From Oscillospiraceae bacterium (GTDB lineage: Bacteria; Bacillota; Clostridia; Oscillospirales; Ruminococcaceae), in assembly GCA_017460955.1 (NCBI GenBank), contig JAFTZY010000066.1, positions 1 through 50,600 of the forward strand: DNA of 50,600 nucleotides. The letters are read 5' to 3'. The notes under the pieces were generated by a model. It saw nothing but the letters and a program-made list of their open reading frames with translations, did no database searches and was not told where the DNA came from. Shown here one piece after another: positions 39,795-47,959 of this stretch. The first letter of the stretch is position 1; each line of letters begins with the position of its first letter. A program made the position numbers and the translations under genes.

Positions 39795-40908
39795 ACCGAT
39801 CCTGCGTGTGCAGGCGCTCGATGCCGGCTATCACGGCCGCGTGATCCAGAAGGGCGTCAGCTTTGAGGTCGCACCCGGAGAGATCCTCGTGCTCATCGGC
39901 CCGAACGGTGCCGGCAAATCCACCATCCTGCGCACGGTCACAGGACAGCTCCCGCCGCTCGGAGGGCGCATCACCCTTGCAGGCACCCCGCTCGGGCAGT
40001 ACAGTCCCCGGCAGGCAGCCCGGCACATGGCAGTGCTGATGACCGAGCGCGTCCGGATGGAATACGCCCCCTGCCGGGAGATCGTGGGGATGGGGCGCTA
40101 TCCGTACACGGGGCACTTAGGGCTCCTCTCGCCGGAGGACCGCCGGGCCGTTTCGGATGCCATGGCACTGGCGGACGTCACAGACCTTGCCGACCGGGAC
40201 TTTTCTTCCCTGAGCGACGGACAGCGGCAGCGCGTTTTGCTGGCACGGGCGATCTGTCAGGAGCCGGAGCTCCTGGTGCTCGATGAGCCGACCATGCATC
40301 TGGACATCCGCTACCAGCTCTCCCTGCTCGGGGTGCTCAGGCGGCTGACACGCGAGCGAAATGCGGCGGTGCTCATGACACTCCATGAGCTCGAGCTTGC
40401 GCAGCGCATCGCCGACCGGGTGCTGTGCATCCGCCCAGGGTGCCCCGACCGCTGCGGGACACCGGAGGAGGTCTTTGAAAGCGGCTATATCGCGCAGCTC
40501 TTCGGCGTGGAGGCACATGCCTTCGATGCGCTCTACAGTACGCTCGAGCTCCCGGCGGCACAGGGCCCCCCACAGGTCTTTGTGATCTGCGGGGGCGGCA
40601 GCGGCGTGCCGGTGTTCCGGCAGCTGCAAAGACGGGGGATCCCGTTTGCCGCCGGGGTGCTGCATGAGAATGATCTGGATCTGCCGGCCGCAAGAGCACT
40701 TGCCGTGCAGGTCGTGACCGAGGAGGGCTTTGTCCCCATATCCGAAGAGCGCCTCCGGCAGGCGAAGGACATCATGGAGCGCTGCGATGCGGTGATCTGT
40801 ACCGTGCCGTCGTTCGGGCCGATGAATGAAGGCTGCAAAAGCCTTCTTGCACATGCCCGCAGTCTCGGCAAGCTCCGTGATCCTGAAACAATAGCACAAA
40901 AAACCTGA
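39787..40908 (+). CDS. ABC transporter ATPase with extra C-terminal domain
   Basis: A protein of about 373 aa. Residues 1-255 form a BtuD/FecE-type ATPase with Walker A GPNGAGKST (38-46), signature LSDGQ (143-147, Asp replacing the usual Gly) and Walker B LLVLDEPT. A further 115 residues follow, with QVFVICGGGSGVPVFRQLQ near 264 and AVICTVPSFGPMNEGCK near 337, which look like a small Rossmann-like ligand-binding fold; such tails occur in some clostridial importers but their job is unknown. The ATG at 39787 lies inside the permease end. It is the last gene of the riboswitch operon. Confidence 0.88.
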   Translation: MSEPILRVQALDAGYHGRVIQKGVSFEVAPGEILVLIGPNGAGKSTILRTVTGQLPPLGGRITLAGTPLGQYSPRQAARHMAVLMTERVRMEYAPCREIVGMGRYPYTGHLGLLSPEDRRAVSDAMALADVTDLADRDFSSLSDGQRQRVLLARAICQEPELLVLDEPTMHLDIRYQLSLLGVLRRLTRERNAAVLMTLHELELAQRIADRVLCIRPGCPDRCGTPEEVFESGYIAQLFGVEAHAFDALYSTLELPAAQGPPQVFVICGGGSGVPVFRQLQRRGIPFAAGVLHENDLDLPAARALAVQVVTEEGFVPISEERLRQAKDIMERCDAVICTVPSFGPMNEGCKSLLAHARSLGKLRDPETIAQKT

Positions 40909-40935
40909 GAAAGCATTGCCTTCTCAGGTTTTTTT
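40898..40935. terminator. Bidirectional terminator
   Basis: Arms AAAAAACCTGAGAA (40898-40911) and TTCTCAGGTTTTTTT (40921-40935) between the converging importer and gpmI genes. Confidence 0.93.
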
Positions 40936-40955
40936 CGGAACTGATTTTAGAAAAC

Positions 40956-42476
40956 TCAGTCCACGATCAGGGACTGTCCCGTCATTTCCGCCGGCTGCGG
41001 GAGCTCGAGGAGCTTTAAGATCGTCGGGGAGAGGTCGGCGAGCACGCCGCCCTCACGCACCTTGACATCTCCGGCACCGACCACGATGAACGGAACGGGA
41101 TTGGTCGTGTGCGCCGTGAACGGGGAGCCGTCCGGCTCCATCATCTTGTCGGCATTGCCGTGGTCGGCCGTGATGAGGGCCGCACCGCCCTTGGCCAGGA
41201 TGGCCTCGACCATTCTGCCCACGCAGGTGTCCACGGCCTCAACGGCCTGTACGGCTGCATCGAAGATGCCCGTGTGGCCGACCATGTCGCAGTTGGCGTA
41301 GTTCAGGATAATGACATCGTACTTGTCGGACTCGATGGCCTCACAAACGGCATCGCAGACCTCATACGCGCTCATCTCCGGCTTCATGTCGAAGGTCTCC
41401 ACGTCCGGGGACTTGATGAGGATGCGGTCCTCGCCCTCGAACTGCTTCTCCTCACCGCCGTTGAAGAAGAACGTCACATGCGCATACTTCTGCGTCTCGG
41501 CAATGCGCAGCTGCGTCTTGCCGCACTTGGCAAGGTATTCGCCGAGCGTCATGGTCAGCTCCTCGGGCGGGAAGGCCACCTCCACATTCGGCATGGTCGC
41601 ATCATACTGTGCCATGCAGACAAAATGTACCGGGAAGAAGCCGTTTCTGCGCTCAAAGCCCTTGAAATCCGGATCCACAAAGGAGCGGGTGATCTGACGG
41701 GCGCGGTCCGGACGGAAGTTGGCAAATACGACCGAGTCGTTCGGTGCGATCACTGCACCGCCCTCCAGAACGGTCGGCAGCATGAATTCGTCGGTGACTT
41801 CATTCGCGTAGGAATTGCGGATGGCCTGTACGGGCTCGGATTCCTTCACGCCCTCGCCGTACACGAGTGCCTCATAGGCCTTCTCGACTCTGTCCCAGGC
41901 ATTGTCACGGTCCATTGCATAGAAACGTCCTGCAATGGTGGCGACCCTGCCCACGCCGATCTTGGCAAGCTCTGCGACCGTCTCCTCCATGTATTCCGCA
42001 GCCGAGGACGGCGGCACGTCACGGCCGTCGAGGAAGGCATGGAGATAGACCTTTGTCAGACCAAAGCGCTTGGCCATCTCCACGATGCCGAAGATGTGCT
42101 CCATGTGGGAGTGGACACCGCCCGGGGACAGAAGGCCCATGATGTGCAGCGCACTGTCATGCTGCTTGGCATTCTCCATGGAATGGACAAGTGCGGGATT
42201 TTTGAAGAAATCGCCGTCCTGGATGGACTTGGTGATCTTCACGAGCTGCTGGTATACGATGCGGCCGGCACCGATGTTGGTGTGTCCGACCTCGGAATTG
42301 CCCATCTGTCCGTCCGGCAGACCCACATCCAGACCGGAGGCGCCGATGATGGTGTGCGGCCCCTGTATGTAGCGGTCCAGATTCGGGGTGTTGGCAGCCA
42401 TGATGGCATTGCCGTAGGAATCCGGGTTATAGCCATAGCCGTCCATGATAATCAAAGCTACGGGTTTCTTAGCCAT
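40956..42476 (-). CDS. gpmI: 2,3-bisphosphoglycerate-independent phosphoglycerate mutase
   Basis: Manganese-dependent enzyme of the alkaline-phosphatase superfamily that interconverts 3- and 2-phosphoglycerate in glycolysis. The 506-aa length is normal. It starts MAKKPVALIIMDGYG with the metal-binding Asp, has the phosphoserine motif GNSEVGHTNIGAGR near residue 60, HSHMEH near 120, and the C-terminal metal site ITADHGNADKM near 437. I chose the ATG at 42476 because AAAGGAAG precedes it. It is the last gene of the pgk-tpiA-gpmI run, separated from the DUF4177 gene by a 13-bp stem-loop. Confidence 0.96.
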   Translation of the reverse strand: MAKKPVALIIMDGYGYNPDSYGNAIMAANTPNLDRYIQGPHTIIGASGLDVGLPDGQMGNSEVGHTNIGAGRIVYQQLVKITKSIQDGDFFKNPALVHSMENAKQHDSALHIMGLLSPGGVHSHMEHIFGIVEMAKRFGLTKVYLHAFLDGRDVPPSSAAEYMEETVAELAKIGVGRVATIAGRFYAMDRDNAWDRVEKAYEALVYGEGVKESEPVQAIRNSYANEVTDEFMLPTVLEGGAVIAPNDSVVFANFRPDRARQITRSFVDPDFKGFERRNGFFPVHFVCMAQYDATMPNVEVAFPPEELTMTLGEYLAKCGKTQLRIAETQKYAHVTFFFNGGEEKQFEGEDRILIKSPDVETFDMKPEMSAYEVCDAVCEAIESDKYDVIILNYANCDMVGHTGIFDAAVQAVEAVDTCVGRMVEAILAKGGAALITADHGNADKMMEPDGSPFTAHTTNPVPFIVVGAGDVKVREGGVLADLSPTILKLLELPQPAEMTGQSLIVD

Positions 42477-42503
42477 AGGAAAAACTTCCTTTCTCATGAT
42501 TTT

Positions 42504-42535
42504 CAGAATGCTCCGCTGCGATGCGGAGCATTCTG
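42504..42535. other. Strong stem-loop upstream of gpmI
   Basis: Perfect 13-bp arms CAGAATGCTCCGC (42504-42516) and GCGGAGCATTCTG (42523-42535). On the minus strand it is followed by AAAATC rather than T, so an mRNA processing or stability role is more likely than termination. Confidence 0.75.
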
Positions 42536-42548
42536 GTGAAATGTGCAA

Positions 42549-42737
42549 TTATTCAGCGACTCTGTAAAATACCACGACACAAAGCTCGCCGATCGCGCCG
42601 GGTGTTTCGTATGAGTGCAGCTTCCAGCCATCGGCTGCATATTTGTCGATCATTTCCTGCAGCTGTGCTGTAAATTTGTTTCTGGTAGAAAACGTACAGC
42701 CAAAGGAATCCACCTTATACTCATACTTCTGCTCCAT
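42549..42737 (-). CDS. DUF4177 domain protein, 62 aa
   Basis: A small soluble protein of the DUF4177 group, beginning MEQKYEYKVDSF and containing MIDKYAADGWKLHSYETPG, the family's typical 'W-L' core, and ending VVFYRVAE. It lies 5 bases after tpiA, whose stop is almost adjacent, so it is co-transcribed with the glycolytic genes. No known function; the link to glycolysis is positional only. Confidence 0.85.
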   Translation of the reverse strand: MEQKYEYKVDSFGCTFSTRNKFTAQLQEMIDKYAADGWKLHSYETPGAIGELCVVVFYRVAE

Positions 42738-42742
42738 GATGC

Positions 42743-43519
42743 TCAGCCCTCAACAGCTGCCTGTACGATGGTGTTGAAATCCGCAGCCTTCAGGGAAGCG
42801 CCGCCGATGAGACCGCCGTCGATGTCCGGCTTTGCCAGCAGCTCTGCGGCATTGCCGGCATTCATGGAGCCGCCGTACTGGATGGTGACAGCCTGTGCGG
42901 TCTCCTCATCATAGAGCTTGGCCAGCTGCGCACGGATGAAGGCGCAGACCTCCTGTGCCTGGTCCGGGGTCGCGGTCAGGCCGGTGCCGATGGCCCATAC
43001 GGGCTCGTAGGCGATAACGACCTTCTTGACATCCTCCTTGGAGACATCCCACAAATCGAGCTTGATCTGACGGGCGATGACCTCCTCGGTGATGTTGCAC
43101 TGACGCTCCCACTTGAGCTCGCCGACGCAAACGATGGGCTTGAGGCCGGCAGCCAGGGCAGCAGCCGTTCTCTTGTTGACCGTCTCGTCGGTCTCACCGA
43201 AGTACTGTCTGCGCTCGCTGTGGCCGATGACAACGTATTCTACGCCCACCTCTACGAGCATGTCGGCAGAGATCTCACCGGTGAAGGCACCGGACTTCTC
43301 AAAGTGTACGTTCTCGGCGCCCACCTTGACATTGGAGCCGGCGGTAGCAGCAACAGCGGTTTCGAGATTGGTGAAGGGAACACAGGTGATGACCTCCACC
43401 TTGCCCTCTGCATTGGCAACGAGGGGCTTGATGGCCTCGATGAGCTCCTTGGCCTCGGGGCGGGTCTTGTTCATTTTCCAGTTGCCGGCAATAATTGCCT
43501 TTCTGACTGCTTTGTTCAT
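42743..43519 (-). CDS. tpiA: Triosephosphate isomerase
   Basis: Glycolytic TIM-barrel enzyme interconverting dihydroxyacetone phosphate and glyceraldehyde 3-phosphate. The 258-aa sequence has AGNWKMNKT (substrate-binding Lys near residue 15), the catalytic-His motif IGHSERR near 99, the catalytic-Glu loop AYEPVWAIGTG near 168 with the flexible loop, and the phosphate-binding YGGSMNAGN near 213. AAAGGAGC precedes the ATG. The 180-base gap upstream (43520-43699) carries a short in-frame extension of the upstream gene but nothing certain. Confidence 0.97.
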   Translation of the reverse strand: MNKAVRKAIIAGNWKMNKTRPEAKELIEAIKPLVANAEGKVEVITCVPFTNLETAVAATAGSNVKVGAENVHFEKSGAFTGEISADMLVEVGVEYVVIGHSERRQYFGETDETVNKRTAAALAAGLKPIVCVGELKWERQCNITEEVIARQIKLDLWDVSKEDVKKVVIAYEPVWAIGTGLTATPDQAQEVCAFIRAQLAKLYDEETAQAVTIQYGGSMNAGNAAELLAKPDIDGGLIGGASLKAADFNTIVQAAVEG

Positions 43520-43699
43520 GGGTTATCTGCTCCTTTACATCTTATGATAGAATTCCAGAATGTGCCCTGCGCGTCCTCTTTAGGTGAACGCCGCGCAGTA
43601 CCGCAGTCCGTCCGGGAACTGCTCAAAAACAGCCTCCTCAAACTGCGCATAGGCAAGCACTCTGTAGGTTTTGCGTGCTCCGTTTCCGGGAAGGGGACG

Positions 43700-44008
43700 T
43701 CAGTCCTGCGCCTCCTCTTCGTCATCCTTGGCAACGGTTGTGACCTCATGGCTGTCGATCGCATTTTCACTGCCGATCTTCACACCGTTCTTGACGGGGG
43801 AGACCAGGAAGCCGACGATCATGCCGGTGAGGAAGCCCACGGCGGTTGCGGTGATGACGGGGGTATGCTTGTAGGAGAGGATGCGGTCGATGACATCCTC
43901 CTTCTTCTTCTGGACGAGCTGAACACTGTGGGAGACCGTCTGCGGCAGCTCCACCGTTTTCAGCGAGATCTCAGGGACCTTGATCGAGATATTATCCTGT
44001 GTTTTCAT
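43700..44008 (-). CDS. Small single-pass membrane protein, 102 aa
   Basis: Not a named family. The product has a soluble head (about residues 1-48) rich in Val, Lys and Gln, one membrane segment VITATAVGFLTGMIVGFLVS (about 51-70), and an acidic tail ending DDEEEAQD. GGGAG lies 11 bases before the ATG. It sits between pgk and tpiA in the glycolytic run. After its TGA the frame stays open for 39 more codons with a protein-like composition, which may be chance, a remnant or a readthrough tail. Confidence 0.72.
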   Translation of the reverse strand: MKTQDNISIKVPEISLKTVELPQTVSHSVQLVQKKKEDVIDRILSYKHTPVITATAVGFLTGMIVGFLVSPVKNGVKIGSENAIDSHEVTTVAKDDEEEAQD

Positions 44009-44033
44009 GATGTATCACACTCCCGGTAGTAAG

Positions 44034-44065
44034 GATCCTCCTGCTGCACGGGCAGCAGAAGGATC
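44034..44065 (-). other. Strong stem-loop between pgk and the next gene
   Basis: 14-bp arms GATCCTCCTGCTGC (44034-44047) and GCAGCAGAAGGATC (44052-44065) with one G-T pair and an ACGG loop. No T run follows on the minus strand, so it may set mRNA stability or partial termination rather than full termination. Confidence 0.75.
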
Positions 44066-44077
44066 GTTACGAGGTTC

Positions 44078-45298
44078 TTACTTCTCTGCGATCACAGCCA
44101 CGCCCGGGAGCACCTTGCCCTCGAGGTATTCAAGGGAAGCGCCGCCGCCGGTGGAGATGTGGCTCATCTTGTCAGCGAAGCCGAGCTGCATAACGGCAGC
44201 TGCGGAGTCACCGCCGCCGATGATGGTCGTTGCATCGGTCTCGGCAAGTGCTTTGGCTACAGCAATGGTACCCTGTGCGAGGGTCGGGTTCTCAAAAACG
44301 CCCATCGGGCCGTTCCAAACAACGGTCTTGGCGGACTTGACAGCCTCTGCAAAGAGCTTCTGGGTCTCGGTGCCGATGTCCAGACCCATCTTGTCAGCCG
44401 GGATGGCATTGGAGGGAACGTTCTCGATCTCGATGGGGGCATCGATCGGATCCGGGAAGGAGGCAGCCACAGCCGTATCCACCGGCAGGAGGATCTTCTT
44501 GCCCAGGCTCTCGGCCTTGGCGAGCATCTCCTTGCAGTAGTCAAGCTTCTCGTCATCGACAAGGGAGGTACCGATGGAGCCGCCCTGTGCCTTGAGGAAG
44601 GTGTACGCCATACCGCCGCCGATGATGAGGGTATCGCACTTTTCGAGCAGGTTGGAGATGACGTTGAGCTTGTCAGCGACCTTGGCACCGCCGAGGATGG
44701 CAACGAAGGGACGAACCGGCACCTCTACGGCATTGCCCAGGTACTGGATCTCCTTCTGCATGAGGTAGCCCACAGCGGTCTCCTTGACGAACTTGGTCAC
44801 GCCGGCAGTGGAGGCATGGGCTCTGTGTGCGGAGCCGAAGGCATCCATCACGAATACCTCACCGTCCACGAGGTCAGCGAGCTCCTTGGCGAAGTCCTCA
44901 CCGTTCTTGGTCTCCTCGGCACCGCGGAAGCGGGTGTTCTCGAGGACAACGATCTCGCCGTCGTTCATCTCGGCAACAGCCTTCTTGGCGTTCTCGCCGA
45001 CAACGGTATCGTCCTTGGCGAAGGTCACCTTAGCGGACACGAGCTCAGCGAGTCTTGCAGCAGCGGGTGCAAGGGAGAACTTGTCCTCCGGACCGTTCTT
45101 CGGCTTGCCCAGATGGGAGCACAGTACCACCTTGGCACCGTTCTCGGTGAGCTTGTTGATGGTGGGCAGTGCAGCCTGGATGCGGTTGTCATTGGTGATC
45201 ACGCCGTCCTTGAGCGGAACGTTGAAATCCACTCTGACAAGAACCTTCTTGCCCTTCACGTTGATATCTTCTACAGTAACCTTGTTCAAACCTGCCAT
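44078..45298 (-). CDS. pgk: Phosphoglycerate kinase
   Basis: Glycolytic enzyme that transfers phosphate from 1,3-bisphosphoglycerate to ADP. The 406-aa protein has the N-terminal substrate-binding [11 protein letters not shown] (near residue 22), LCSHLGKPK near 59, the nucleotide-binding GGAKVADKL near 205 and the C-terminal GGGDSAAAV near 362. AAAGGATG precedes the ATG. It heads the run pgk, 102-aa gene, tpiA, DUF4177, gpmI and has its own promoter; GAPDH and enolase are not in the window. Confidence 0.97.
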   Translation of the reverse strand: MAGLNKVTVEDINVKGKKVLVRVDFNVPLKDGVITNDNRIQAALPTINKLTENGAKVVLCSHLGKPKNGPEDKFSLAPAAARLAELVSAKVTFAKDDTVVGENAKKAVAEMNDGEIVVLENTRFRGAEETKNGEDFAKELADLVDGEVFVMDAFGSAHRAHASTAGVTKFVKETAVGYLMQKEIQYLGNAVEVPVRPFVAILGGAKVADKLNVISNLLEKCDTLIIGGGMAYTFLKAQGGSIGTSLVDDEKLDYCKEMLAKAESLGKKILLPVDTAVAASFPDPIDAPIEIENVPSNAIPADKMGLDIGTETQKLFAEAVKSAKTVVWNGPMGVFENPTLAQGTIAVAKALAETDATTIIGGGDSAAAVMQLGFADKMSHISTGGGASLEYLEGKVLPGVAVIAEK

Positions 45299-45381
45299 TG
45301 CTATGACATCCTTTCACTGAAAATTTGCCCCGTATCGGGACTGCCGTATCATGGGAGGTGACCCATAATATCACAATTCCT

Positions 45382-45410
45382 ATTATACACTATTTTTCCG
45401 GATTCTGCAA
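45382..45410 (-). promoter_or_regulatory. Promoter of the glycolytic operon
   Basis: On the minus strand TTGCAG (45410-45405), 17-base spacer, TATAAT (45387-45382), about 80 bases before the pgk ATG. Confidence 0.82.
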
Positions 45411-45552
45411 GGGGTATTTGATAATTTTCTGTGAATTTTGCAAAAAAACCTAAGGCACGGGAGCGGACAGATCGGGGAGATCATGCAGAGTGAAGCGGCG
45501 GCACGCCCCTGCTGGGGGCAGGGGGAGGGCGTCCGGGGACAGCGTTTCCCGC

Positions 45553-45581
45553 TTGACAAAACGCCTCCGGTGTGGTATGAT
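45553..45581 (+). promoter_or_regulatory. Promoter of the DUF4250 gene pair
   Basis: TTGACA (45553-45558), 17-base spacer, TATGAT (45576-45581), about 30 bases before the ATG at 45614. Confidence 0.82.
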
Positions 45582-45613
45582 GGATGCAGAAACACAGGAA
45601 GGGGGCATGCCCG

Positions 45614-45790
45614 ATGGAGCTGCCGAAGGATCCGGCGATCTTAGTGAGCTACCTGAACACCCAGCTGCGGGATTTTTACCCGAGTCTGGAGGAATTCTGC
45701 AAGGCACAGGACTGCGACCGCACCGAGCTTGAGGCGCGGCTGGCAGGGATCGGCTACCGTTATGACGAAACACAGAACCGGTTCCGGTGA
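45614..45790 (+). CDS. DUF4250 domain protein, 58 aa
   Basis: A small cytoplasmic protein matching the DUF4250 pattern: MELPKDPAILVSYLNTQLRD at the start, then YPSLEEFC and YRYDETQNRF at the end. The ATG at 45614 has AGGAAGGGGG 8 bases upstream and fits the family start; the in-frame ATG at 45584 lies between promoter and ribosome-binding site and is rejected. The family is common in Firmicutes and has no known function. It is followed 25 bases later by a second small gene. Confidence 0.85.
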   Translation: MELPKDPAILVSYLNTQLRDFYPSLEEFCKAQDCDRTELEARLAGIGYRYDETQNRFR

Positions 45791-45815
45791 GGGCACCGGC
45801 ACAGGAGGGGAAGCC

Positions 45816-46085
45816 ATGGAAGCAGCACACCTGCGTCTGAAATATGTATTCCTTGAGGAAAACGGGGGAGTGCCCGCACTCTATGTGGACGGGGAGGCTG
45901 CCGCAGCCGTCCCGGGCATGGAGGGGGCGCTGCCGGAGCGCTTTTTGGAGAGCTTTGCACCGCCCGCTCTGCTCGAGCGGATGCAGCGTGCGTGCGGTGC
46001 GCGTCTGGTGACGGTCCTGCGCACGAGCGATGTGCAGATGCAGGAATTTGCCGCGCTGCTCACGGAGCACGGGGGAGAGACATAA
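45816..46085 (+). CDS. Hypothetical protein, 89 aa
   Basis: Starts MEAAHLRLKYVFLEENGG after AGGAGGGG and ends LTEHGGET. It is soluble, acidic and Ala/Leu-rich, with no motif I can name. The in-frame extension to 45729 overlaps the DUF4250 gene and is not needed. It is likely co-transcribed with that gene. No function can be offered. Confidence 0.7.
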   Translation: MEAAHLRLKYVFLEENGGVPALYVDGEAAAAVPGMEGALPERFLESFAPPALLERMQRACGARLVTVLRTSDVQMQEFAALLTEHGGET

Positions 46086-46112
46086 TTTTTCTGCTTTTTA
46101 TACAAATTTCGC

Positions 46113-46141
46113 TTGACAAACGCTTCGATCTGTGGTAAAAT
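46113..46141 (+). promoter_or_regulatory. Promoter of the zinc-ribbon protein gene
   Basis: TTGACA (46113-46118), 17-base spacer, TAAAAT (46136-46141), about 60 bases before the ATG at 46203. Confidence 0.85.
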
Positions 46142-46202
46142 TGTAGCATCGCCGGGTGAGACGCATCCGGCGGAGCATTTGCCTTGAAGGAGGGTATGGA
46201 TC

Positions 46203-46688
46203 ATGTCCGAGATGAAGGATAAGATTTTCAAGTTCGGCGGAGATGTGAAGAATTCCGCAGAAAAGCTGGCCAAGGGAGCGATCGACGGCTCCAAGAAAAT
46301 GGCCGAGAAGGTACGCATCAAGAACGGCATCAGCCATGCGGAGAGCCGCCTGAACGCTGCCTATATTGAGGTGGGCAAGAAGTACGAGGAGCTCTTCGGC
46401 AACGAGGCGGCGGAGGAATTCGCGACGGCCATGGCAGAGATCGCCGATGCCAAGGCACAGATCGCCGCTCTGCGTGCGGAGCTGGCTGCCATGGACAGCG
46501 CTGCACTTTGCCCGAGCTGCGGCAAGTATGTCCAGGAGGGACAGCGCTTCTGCCCGTACTGCGGTGCAAAGCAGGTGAAGGATGAGCCCGCCCCGGAGAC
46601 CTGGGTACCCGCTCCCGAGGAGCCCGAGGAGACCCAGGAGGAGACACCCGTTTCCGAGACCGAGATCGTAGAGAATGAGGAGGTCTGA
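46203..46688 (+). CDS. Zinc-ribbon protein with helical N terminus
   Basis: A 161-aa soluble protein. Residues about 1-95 are charged and helical (IFKFGGDVKNSAEKLAKGAI, then long Ala/Glu stretches), followed by a zinc ribbon CPSCGKYVQEGQRFCPYCG (about 102-120) and an acidic, Pro/Glu-rich tail. The design, helical bundle plus C-terminal zinc ribbon, is common in Firmicutes but without a known role. It has its own promoter and terminator. Confidence 0.82.
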   Translation: MSEMKDKIFKFGGDVKNSAEKLAKGAIDGSKKMAEKVRIKNGISHAESRLNAAYIEVGKKYEELFGNEAAEEFATAMAEIADAKAQIAALRAELAAMDSAALCPSCGKYVQEGQRFCPYCGAKQVKDEPAPETWVPAPEEPEETQEETPVSETEIVENEEV

Positions 46689-46696
46689 GGACCTCA

Positions 46697-46727
46697 AAAA
46701 AGCCGCTGCGTAAAGCAGCGGCTTTTT
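46697..46727 (+). terminator. Terminator of the zinc-ribbon gene
   Basis: Arms AAAAAGCCGCTGC (46697-46709) and GCAGCGGCTTTTT (46715-46727) with a GTAAA loop. Confidence 0.92.
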
Positions 46728-46740
46728 GTATGGAGCCCGC

Positions 46741-46818
46741 GCACGGTTTTCAGGGGAGGCCCTGCTTTGGCCGCCCCCTCCCTCTCCCGCTTCGCGGGAG
46801 GGGGACGCCGAAGGCGGC
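46741..46818. repeat. Dispersed GC-rich repeat with hairpins
   Basis: The text from about 46765, CTTTGGCCGCC followed by CCCTCCCTCTCCCG, matches 8455-8490 closely, and CTCCCGC/GCGGGAG forms a hairpin around 46783-46799 with a TTC loop. It lies between two terminators and contains no gene. Confidence 0.7.
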
Positions 46819-46843
46819 AAAAAGCTTTTTTGACAAAACAAAA

Positions 46844-46863
46844 GCCGCTGCACCTGCAGCGGC
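46844..46863 (-). terminator. Terminator of the 205-aa membrane protein gene
   Basis: Arms GCCGCTGC (46844-46851) and GCAGCGGC (46856-46863) with an ACCT loop; on the minus strand a T-rich run follows (complement of 46834-46843). Confidence 0.85.
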
Positions 46864-46876
46864 TGTGTTTGTGTAT

Positions 46877-47494
46877 TTACCAGTTGAAATCGTCCTCGTC
46901 CAGATTGTCCCAGTCGTAATCGTCCAGGTAGTCCTCGTAGCCGCTGTCACTCTGTGACTGCTTGGCCTTCTCCACATAGCCGAGCATGGAGGGCACCAGG
47001 ATGGAGGCGAGTACGCCGAGGACCATCACGATGCTCAGCACGATGGAGATCCAGCTCATGATCTTGCCGGCCTTCACGCTGCTGCGTGCCTGCGGGGACA
47101 TCATGTCCGTCACGGTTTTCAGCCCGCTTGCCTTGACCAGCGAAATGATGGCCAGGATGGGCGCAAACGAACCGCAGCATACAATGGAGGTGATGAGGGC
47201 GATGATGCCCAGCACCTTGACGGTGTTGGCACGCTTCTCCACATCCGGATTGAGCCCCTCCTGCTGCTGTACATATACATTGGTCACCTGCGGCTGTCCG
47301 TAGGCGTTCGGCTGGCCGTAGCTGCCGTCCGCCGGCTGGCCGTAGTTCGGCTGCTGCGGATAGCCCTGCTGGCCGTAGCTGTTGTCCATGGGCTGCTGAT
47401 AGCCGCCGTTTGTCGGCTGACCGTAGCCGTTATCCATGGGCTGCTGGGGTGTCTGGTTGTTCGGATCATAGCCGAACTGATTCTGATCGTCCAT
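46877..47494 (-). CDS. Membrane protein with Gln/Pro/Tyr-rich N terminus (DUF4190-like)
   Basis: A 205-aa protein. Residues 1 to about 75 are low-complexity, made of YGQP, GYQQPMD and similar units; then a polar segment (VEKRANTVKVLG), two membrane helices (about 95-120 and 143-168) joined by a cytoplasmic loop SLVKASGLKTVTDMMSPQAR, and a strongly acidic tail rich in Asp and Tyr. The membrane core is a paralogue of the 235-aa protein at 48389-49096. The layout resembles DUF4190-type proteins; function unknown. It lies downstream of three similarly small membrane genes. Confidence 0.8.
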   Translation of the reverse strand: MDDQNQFGYDPNNQTPQQPMDNGYGQPTNGGYQQPMDNSYGQQGYPQQPNYGQPADGSYGQPNAYGQPQVTNVYVQQQEGLNPDVEKRANTVKVLGIIALITSIVCCGSFAPILAIISLVKASGLKTVTDMMSPQARSSVKAGKIMSWISIVLSIVMVLGVLASILVPSMLGYVEKAKQSQSDSGYEDYLDDYDWDNLDEDDFNW

Positions 47495-47534
47495 AGGTTG
47501 CTCCTTACGTTATCATAAAATTTGCCGGGAAATG

Positions 47535-47942
47535 TCAGTCCTTCAGCGGGATGCCGTTCCCGTCGGTTTTAATGGACCCCGTCACGAGCATGATGAGCTC
47601 CACAAAGGCCCAGATGCCGGGAATGAAGATCGTGAAAAATCCGATGATGATCGCCATGAGCGGGATGCTCACCAGGTAGATCACAAGCTGTGCGATCGCC
47701 TTGTTCGTATAGCCCAGATAGAAATTGTGGATGCCAAGGCCTCCTAAGAACAATGCCAGCAGAATGGCCGTGATCTTGGATTTCTGTGCGGTCACAGGGG
47801 CACCGTTCATCGGCGGCACCGGATTTCTCACAGGCTGCGTCTGCATCTGCATCGGCGGCTGATAGGGCTGCTGAAATCCCGGATTCACGGGCTGCTGAAC
47901 GCCGGGATCCACGGGCTGTTGGTTGAGGTTCTGTTCTTCCAT
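47535..47942 (-). CDS. TM2 domain-containing protein
   Basis: A 135-aa membrane protein with a Gln/Pro-rich N terminus (about residues 1-55: QPVDPGVQQPVNPGFQQPYQ) and a TM2 domain (about 58-130) showing the hallmark LALFLGGLGIHNFYLGYTNK and the second helix GFFTIFIPGIWAFVELIMLV. AAGGAGC precedes the ATG at 47942; the longer ORF overlaps the DUF2752 gene. TM2 proteins are small, widespread and mostly uncharacterised. Confidence 0.9.
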   Translation of the reverse strand: MEEQNLNQQPVDPGVQQPVNPGFQQPYQPPMQMQTQPVRNPVPPMNGAPVTAQKSKITAILLALFLGGLGIHNFYLGYTNKAIAQLVIYLVSIPLMAIIIGFFTIFIPGIWAFVELIMLVTGSIKTDGNGIPLKD

Positions 47943-47959
47943 GAGATGCTCCTTCTGTG

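Noticed and set aside
41109..42539. 476-aa frame antisense to gpmI (and similar frames antisense to pgk, 44159-45361, and dxs, 751-2250)
   Set aside because: Shadows of highly conserved glycolytic and isoprenoid genes; no motifs of their own.
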